Shown here: one piece after another, positions 4,723-8,581 of the stretch
Numbering within the stretch: position 1 is the stretch's first letter
Layout of the letters: each line of letters opens with the position of its first letter
NCBI GenBank assembly: GCA_900552915.1
Contig: USBS01000079.1
Coordinates: 1-8,581, forward strand
Direction of reading: 5' to 3'
Source of the DNA: an uncultured Sutterella sp.
GTDB taxonomy: Bacteria; Pseudomonadota; Gammaproteobacteria; Burkholderiales; Burkholderiaceae_F
DNA: 8,581 nt
Program-made: the position numbers and the translations under genes
The notes under the pieces: model-generated
Databases searched by the model: none
Told to the model about the DNA's origin: nothing
What the model saw: only the letters and a program-made list of their open reading frames with translations

Positions 4723-6723
4723 ATGATCCGCTACGGCGTATGGAACGGGATCAAGTACGACAACAGAGCCGGGGGCGATGCCGCCCCCGAAGGGCTTGAC
4801 CTCAAGGCGATCAAAAACTTCAACCCCGGCAACCCCATCGACGTCATCATCGGCAACGCCGGTTTTCTCGTATTCGATGAATCCGTGAGTCTCGCCGGTG
4901 TCCTACTGCGCTACTACGAAAAAGTAACGCAGGCCTCCTGCGGCCGCTGCACGCCTTGCCGGACGGGCTCCCGCTTGATTGAGCTTGCGCTTCGCGACCT
5001 CGTTGAAGGCCGCGGCGACAAGGTCGACTGGGATCATATCTACGAGTCGGCCGAGCAGATGATGCTCACGAGCCTTTGCGGCATCGGCCGCACGGCTCCC
5101 GCAGCTTTTGTAGGCGCGATGAAGTACTTCCGTCAGCGTCTGCTTTCCTGCCCGAAGCCCATGCGCGGCGACATGTTCACAACGATCACCGCCAAGTGCA
5201 TCGAGGCGTGTCCGGCTCACGTCAACGTTCCGCGCTACATCGACTATGTGCGCGACGGTCATCCGGAATTGGCCGCGGGCGTCCTTTTGAACCACTATCC
5301 GCTCGTAGCAACTTGCGGGCGCGTCTGCGTGCGCCCCTGTGAGCTCGCCTGCCGCCGCAACGAAGTCGATCAGCCCATTGCCATCCGCGACATCAAGCGC
5401 TGGGTGAGCGACAACACGGGTGTACCGATTCACGAGCTCTTCAAGGGCATGAAGCCCACGGTAGACCGCTCCAAGGCGCGCGTGGCCGTGGTGGGTGCGG
5501 GCCCTGCGGGCCTTAACTGCGCCTACCATCTGCTGCTAATGGGCTATCCGGTCGACATCTACGACAAGGACACCAAGGCTGGCGGCATGGCGCTGCGCGG
5601 CATCCCGCCGTATCGACTTCCCAAGGGCCTTTTGGCTCAGGAAACGGAAGCCATCACCGAGCTCGGAGGTGTCTGGCACTACGGCAAGCGTCTGGGCAAG
5701 GACTTTACGGTTTCGAGCCTTTTCGAAGAAGGCTATGCGGCCGTGTTCCTGGGCATCGGCTGCGCCGAAGGCGCTTATCTGGGACTGCCCGGCGAAGACC
5801 GTTCGCTCAACGGCTACCAAAACGGCATCGATTTTCTGCTTGACGTCGAAACGAAGCTCTCCGAAGGTCAGACGCCCAAGCTCGACGGCGACGTCGTGGT
5901 CGTGGGCTGCGGGAACGTCGCCATGGACTGCTGCCGTTCGGCCCGCCGCATCACCAACGGCAAGGTGCACGTCGTCTACCGCCGCACCCGCAACGAAGCC
6001 TCAGCCGATCAGGAAGAAATCGATGCAGCCTTGGACGAAGGCGTTGAATTTCATTTCCTCACCAACCCCGTTGCCATCACGGGCGACAACGGGCGCGTGA
6101 CGGGCGTGCGTCTTACCAAGATGGAACTCACCGAAAAGGACGCCCGCGGCCGCCGCGGCGTGCGTCCGATCGAGGGCAGCGAATTCGATCTGCCGTGCGC
6201 AACGGTAATTGCCGCCATCGGGCAGAAGGTCGAACGCAATGTCTTTACCGAAGCCGACGGGGTTCTCTTGAGCCGCTGGGGCACGATTTCCGTGACGCCG
6301 GCTCTGGCCACAACTCGCCCGGGCGTGTTTGCGGGCGGCGACTGCGCCACCGGCCCAACGACCCTTATCGGCGGTTTGTCGCAGGGTGAAAAGGCCGCCA
6401 CATCGATTGACGAATATCTCTCCCGCGGTTCCGTGGGCTTTACGCCGCGCGCCCGCATGGGCGAAATCATCCGCGACTGCAAGCTTCTCGAAGACGTAGA
6501 GCCCGTCACGCCCGTGCGTACGGCCGAACGTCAGAAGGCGCCGCACATCTCGGTCGAATCCCGCGAAAAGAATTTCTGCGAAGTCGATCAAACTTTCACC
6601 GTCGAACAGGCCCGTGCCGAAGCCGCACGCTGCATGCGCTGCTACCGCATCTACTCGGTCGTGACGCCTCGTCCGATTCCGGGCAACTACAACAACAAGC
6701 CCGCGGGCGGCATCGTGTTCTGA
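4723..6723 (+). CDS. SfrB-like NAD(P)H oxidoreductase: NuoF C-terminal Fe-S domain fused to a GltD-like FAD module
   Basis: A 666-residue electron-transfer flavoprotein, probably the NAD(P)H-oxidising partner of the hydrogenase. Residues 45-140 match the C-terminal end of NuoF: ASCGRCTPCRTG with C73, C76 and C79, plus C119, the N3-type [4Fe-4S] ligands. NuoF's FMN/NADH domain is absent. Residues 155-230 are a GltD/DPD-type Fe-S region with C159, C163, C198, C202, C206 and C210. The flavin fold follows: VAVVGAGPAGL (254-264, FAD), VVVVGCGNVAMD (391-402) with YRRTRNEA (419-426, NAD(P)), and GVFAGGDCATGPTTLIGG (534-551, FAD). The C-terminus carries EAARCMRC (C637, C640). The layout matches SfrB of Geobacter. 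By analogy with GltD, NADPH is the likelier cofactor. AGGAG (4710-4714) sits 8 bases before the ATG. The hydrogenase follows after 17 bases, so the two are co-transcribed. Confidence 0.9.
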   Translation: MIRYGVWNGIKYDNRAGGDAAPEGLDLKAIKNFNPGNPIDVIIGNAGFLVFDESVSLAGVLLRYYEKVTQASCGRCTPCRTGSRLIELALRDLVEGRGDKVDWDHIYESAEQMMLTSLCGIGRTAPAAFVGAMKYFRQRLLSCPKPMRGDMFTTITAKCIEACPAHVNVPRYIDYVRDGHPELAAGVLLNHYPLVATCGRVCVRPCELACRRNEVDQPIAIRDIKRWVSDNTGVPIHELFKGMKPTVDRSKARVAVVGAGPAGLNCAYHLLLMGYPVDIYDKDTKAGGMALRGIPPYRLPKGLLAQETEAITELGGVWHYGKRLGKDFTVSSLFEEGYAAVFLGIGCAEGAYLGLPGEDRSLNGYQNGIDFLLDVETKLSEGQTPKLDGDVVVVGCGNVAMDCCRSARRITNGKVHVVYRRTRNEASADQEEIDAALDEGVEFHFLTNPVAITGDNGRVTGVRLTKMELTEKDARGRRGVRPIEGSEFDLPCATVIAAIGQKVERNVFTEADGVLLSRWGTISVTPALATTRPGVFAGGDCATGPTTLIGGLSQGEKAATSIDEYLSRGSVGFTPRARMGEIIRDCKLLEDVEPVTPVRTAERQKAPHISVESREKNFCEVDQTFTVEQARAEAARCMRCYRIYSVVTPRPIPGNYNNKPAGGIVF

Positions 6724-6740
6724 TTGGGGGAGAGAGACAA

Positions 6741-8534
6741 ATGAAAGCCTGGATCAACGACAAGGAATTTGAATTCGAGCAGGGCGAAACCATCCTGCAC
6801 GCCGCAAAGCGCCTGGGCATCTTCATCCCGACTCTTTGCGCCTACCTGCCGCTCAACCACACGCCGGGCACCTGCCGTGTGTGCTTGGTGGAAGTCACCG
6901 ACGACCGCGGCCGCGGACAGATCGTCACGGCCTGCACGACGCCTTTGACGCACGGCATGCGCGTCAAAACGCGCACCAAGCGCGTGCGCGAGATGCAGCG
7001 CTGGCAGGTGGCCTGGATCTTCGCCGACCACGATCAGGACTGCGCAAGTTGCGCACGCCACGGCAGCTGCGAGCTGCAGGACCTGGCGCTTTACGTGGGC
7101 CTGCAGCACAACGGCTGCAACGGACGCTTTAAGCGCGAGCGCACGCTTGATTCGTCTTCAAACGGTCTGGTGCTCGACGCCAACAAGTGCATTCGCTGCT
7201 ACCGCTGCGTCGAAGTCTGCCGTCAGGTGCAGGGAATTTCCGCGCTCACAATGAACGGCACGGGCAACGAATGCGGTGTGGGGCTTGCCGGCGCCGTGCA
7301 GTGGGCCGACAGCGCCAAGTGCGTGCAGTGCGGTCAGTGTTCTCTTGTGTGCCCCACGGGTGCCCTCGGCGAAAAGGATCAGACGGATACGGCGCTCGAC
7401 TGGTTTGCCGATCCGGAAGTAAAAACGGTGGTGGCCTTTGCGCCTGCCGTGCGCGTCACCTTGGGCGACGCCTTCCAGATGCCGGCAGGCGTCAACCTTG
7501 AAAAACGCATCGTCACGGCTTTGAAGCAATTGGGCGCCGACTACGTCTGCGACATCAACTGGGCTGCCGACGTCACGATCATGGAAGAGGGCACGGAGCT
7601 GCTGCACCGTCTAAACGAGGGCGGCACGCTTCCGATGATGACTTCCTGCTGCCCGGGCTGGGTCAACTTCGTCGAAAAGGTACATCCGGAAATGATTCCG
7701 CATCTGTCGAGCACCCGCTCGCCGCAGGCCATCTTCGGTGCGCTTGCCAAGACCTGGTTTGCCCGCGAGCACGGCATCGATCCGGCCAAGCTGCGCTTTA
7801 TTTCGATCATGCCCTGCACGGCCAAAAAGGACGAAGCCGCACGCGAACAACTCAAGCGCGAAGGCATGCCCGACACCGATCTCGTGCTCACCGTGCGCGA
7901 ATTTGCCCGAGCGCTGCGCCGCCACGGCATCGATATGAAGACGCTTCCGGACACCGAATTCGACAGCCCCTTCATGTCGCAGAACACGGGCGCGGGCGCC
8001 ATCTTCGGCGTCACGGGCGGCGTGATGGAAGCCGCGGTGCGCACCGTGCACCATGTCGTCACGGGCAAAGAGCTCGGCCATATCGCCTATGAGCCCGCCC
8101 GCGGCCGCGAGTGGGTGCGCGAAGGCACGGTTGACCTGGGCGAAAAAGGACAGGTGAAGATTGCCGTGGTGCATGGACTGGCCAACGTCGAGCAGGTGAT
8201 TGCCGACATCAACGCGGGCAAATGCGACTATCAGTTCATCGAAGTGATGGCTTGCCCGGGCGGCTGCATCGACGGCGGCGGCACGATTCGCGCCAAGAAC
8301 AACTATCTCGACAAACTCGATGCGCGCACCGCGTCGATCTACGAGATCGACGAAAAGCGTCCGATTCGCCAGAGCCACAACAACCCCGATGTGATCCGGC
8401 TTTACGAGGAGTTCTTGGAAAAACCCTTGAGCCTGCGAGCCGAGGATCTGCTGCATACGCAATACAAAGATCGCAAGCAGGCTGAAAAGAATCCCGGAAT
8501 TGCCGAGATTTGGAGAAAGATGCAGTTAGCGTAG
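6741..8534 (+). CDS. hydA: [FeFe]-hydrogenase catalytic subunit with NuoG-like N-terminal Fe-S domains
   Basis: A 597-residue soluble hydrogenase interconverting H2 with protons and electrons. Clusters in order: [2Fe-2S] (C33, C45, C48, C65); His-ligated [4Fe-4S] (H97, C101, C104, C110); two ferredoxin-type [4Fe-4S] (C150/153/156/160 and C194/197/200/204). H-cluster motifs are TSCCPGW (301-307), MPCTAKKDE (357-365) and EVMACPGGCIDGGG (501-514), giving ligands C304, C359, C505 and C509. The proton path known from Clostridium CpI appears intact: C303, E283, E286 and S323. The small-subunit-like tail ends with KPLSLRAEDLLHTQYKDR. The cysteine preceding the ligand in TSCC is kept, which argues for catalysis rather than a sensory HydS role. 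Start ATG 6741 has GGGGGAGAG just upstream and follows the flavoprotein by 17 bases. The maturases HydE, HydF and HydG are needed but are not in this window. Confidence 0.96.
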   Translation: MKAWINDKEFEFEQGETILHAAKRLGIFIPTLCAYLPLNHTPGTCRVCLVEVTDDRGRGQIVTACTTPLTHGMRVKTRTKRVREMQRWQVAWIFADHDQDCASCARHGSCELQDLALYVGLQHNGCNGRFKRERTLDSSSNGLVLDANKCIRCYRCVEVCRQVQGISALTMNGTGNECGVGLAGAVQWADSAKCVQCGQCSLVCPTGALGEKDQTDTALDWFADPEVKTVVAFAPAVRVTLGDAFQMPAGVNLEKRIVTALKQLGADYVCDINWAADVTIMEEGTELLHRLNEGGTLPMMTSCCPGWVNFVEKVHPEMIPHLSSTRSPQAIFGALAKTWFAREHGIDPAKLRFISIMPCTAKKDEAAREQLKREGMPDTDLVLTVREFARALRRHGIDMKTLPDTEFDSPFMSQNTGAGAIFGVTGGVMEAAVRTVHHVVTGKELGHIAYEPARGREWVREGTVDLGEKGQVKIAVVHGLANVEQVIADINAGKCDYQFIEVMACPGGCIDGGGTIRAKNNYLDKLDARTASIYEIDEKRPIRQSHNNPDVIRLYEEFLEKPLSLRAEDLLHTQYKDRKQAEKNPGIAEIWRKMQLA

Positions 8535-8581
8535 TCGGTTTCTGTATCAAAAAGGCTAAAGAGGAGAGAGGGGCGCCGCAA
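8535..8581 (+). other. purine-rich tail after hydA, possible leader of a next operon gene
   Basis: After the hydA stop there is no terminator-like hairpin. The run AAGAGGAGAGAGGGG (about 8559-8573) resembles the strong purine-rich ribosome binding sites of the two preceding genes, so another gene of the operon may start just past the window edge. No start codon is visible in the remaining bases. Confidence 0.35.

Noticed and set aside
4903..6591. Several long minus-strand open frames inside the flavoprotein gene
   Set aside because: These are shadows of GC-rich codon use. Their translations are low-complexity and match no family, whereas the plus strand carries full Fe-S, FAD and NAD(P) motifs.
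6741..8534. Sensory (HydS-type) or electron-bifurcating HydA of a classical HydABC
   Set aside because: The proton-relay cysteine and acidic path are kept, which argues against a sensor. The FMN/NAD domain and NuoE partner needed for classical HydABC are absent from the operon as seen here.
1..8581. CRISPR arrays, tRNA or rRNA genes, insertion sequences
   Set aside because: I saw no regularly spaced repeats, cloverleaf-like segments, rRNA sequence, transposase motifs or paired terminal repeats with target duplications.

Overview
The window looks like chromosomal DNA of an anaerobic, fairly GC-rich proteobacterium. The IspF fragment resembles betaproteobacterial IspF, and an anaerobic dicarboxylate-type transporter and an [FeFe]-hydrogenase sit nearby. 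A gut Sutterellaceae-type member of the Burkholderiales is my best guess. This is inferred from remembered protein resemblance, not from a marker gene.

Layout. (1) Positions 1-908: the 3' end of ispF, a small two-helix membrane protein of unknown function, and a probable terminator. (2) Positions 917-3656 form a scarred block. It holds an intact HigA-type antitoxin (minus strand) whose HigB toxin survives only as a C-terminal stub. Next comes a short-chain dehydrogenase (SDR) that has lost its middle, preceded by a perfect TetR-like palindrome. Last is a DASS-family anion transporter broken by a short frameshifting deletion at its first SNT motif, followed by a strong terminator. (3) Positions 3706-4392: a complete Sfp-type 4'-phosphopantetheinyl transferase on the minus strand. 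(4) Positions 4450-4722: a divergent AT-rich promoter region and a leader of about 200 nt. The leader contains a terminator-like hairpin and pairings that could cover the ribosome binding site. (5) Positions 4723-8534: a two-gene operon. The first gene is a NuoF-tail/GltD-like FAD and NAD(P)H oxidoreductase (SfrB-like). The second is an [FeFe]-hydrogenase catalytic subunit with a NuoG-like N-terminus. The last 47 bases are purine-rich and may lead into another gene of the operon.

How it fits together. The hydrogenase pair is the main functional unit. Electrons from NAD(P)H would enter at the FAD of the GltD-like module, pass through its Fe-S centres to the NuoG-like Fe-S chain of the hydrogenase, and reduce protons at the H-cluster, or run in reverse. 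The complex as encoded here lacks the NuoE subunit and the FMN/NADH domain of classical HydABC bifurcating hydrogenases, so it is not the standard architecture. The leader suggests its expression is controlled after transcription starts. The three damaged loci upstream indicate ongoing gene loss between two conserved blocks.
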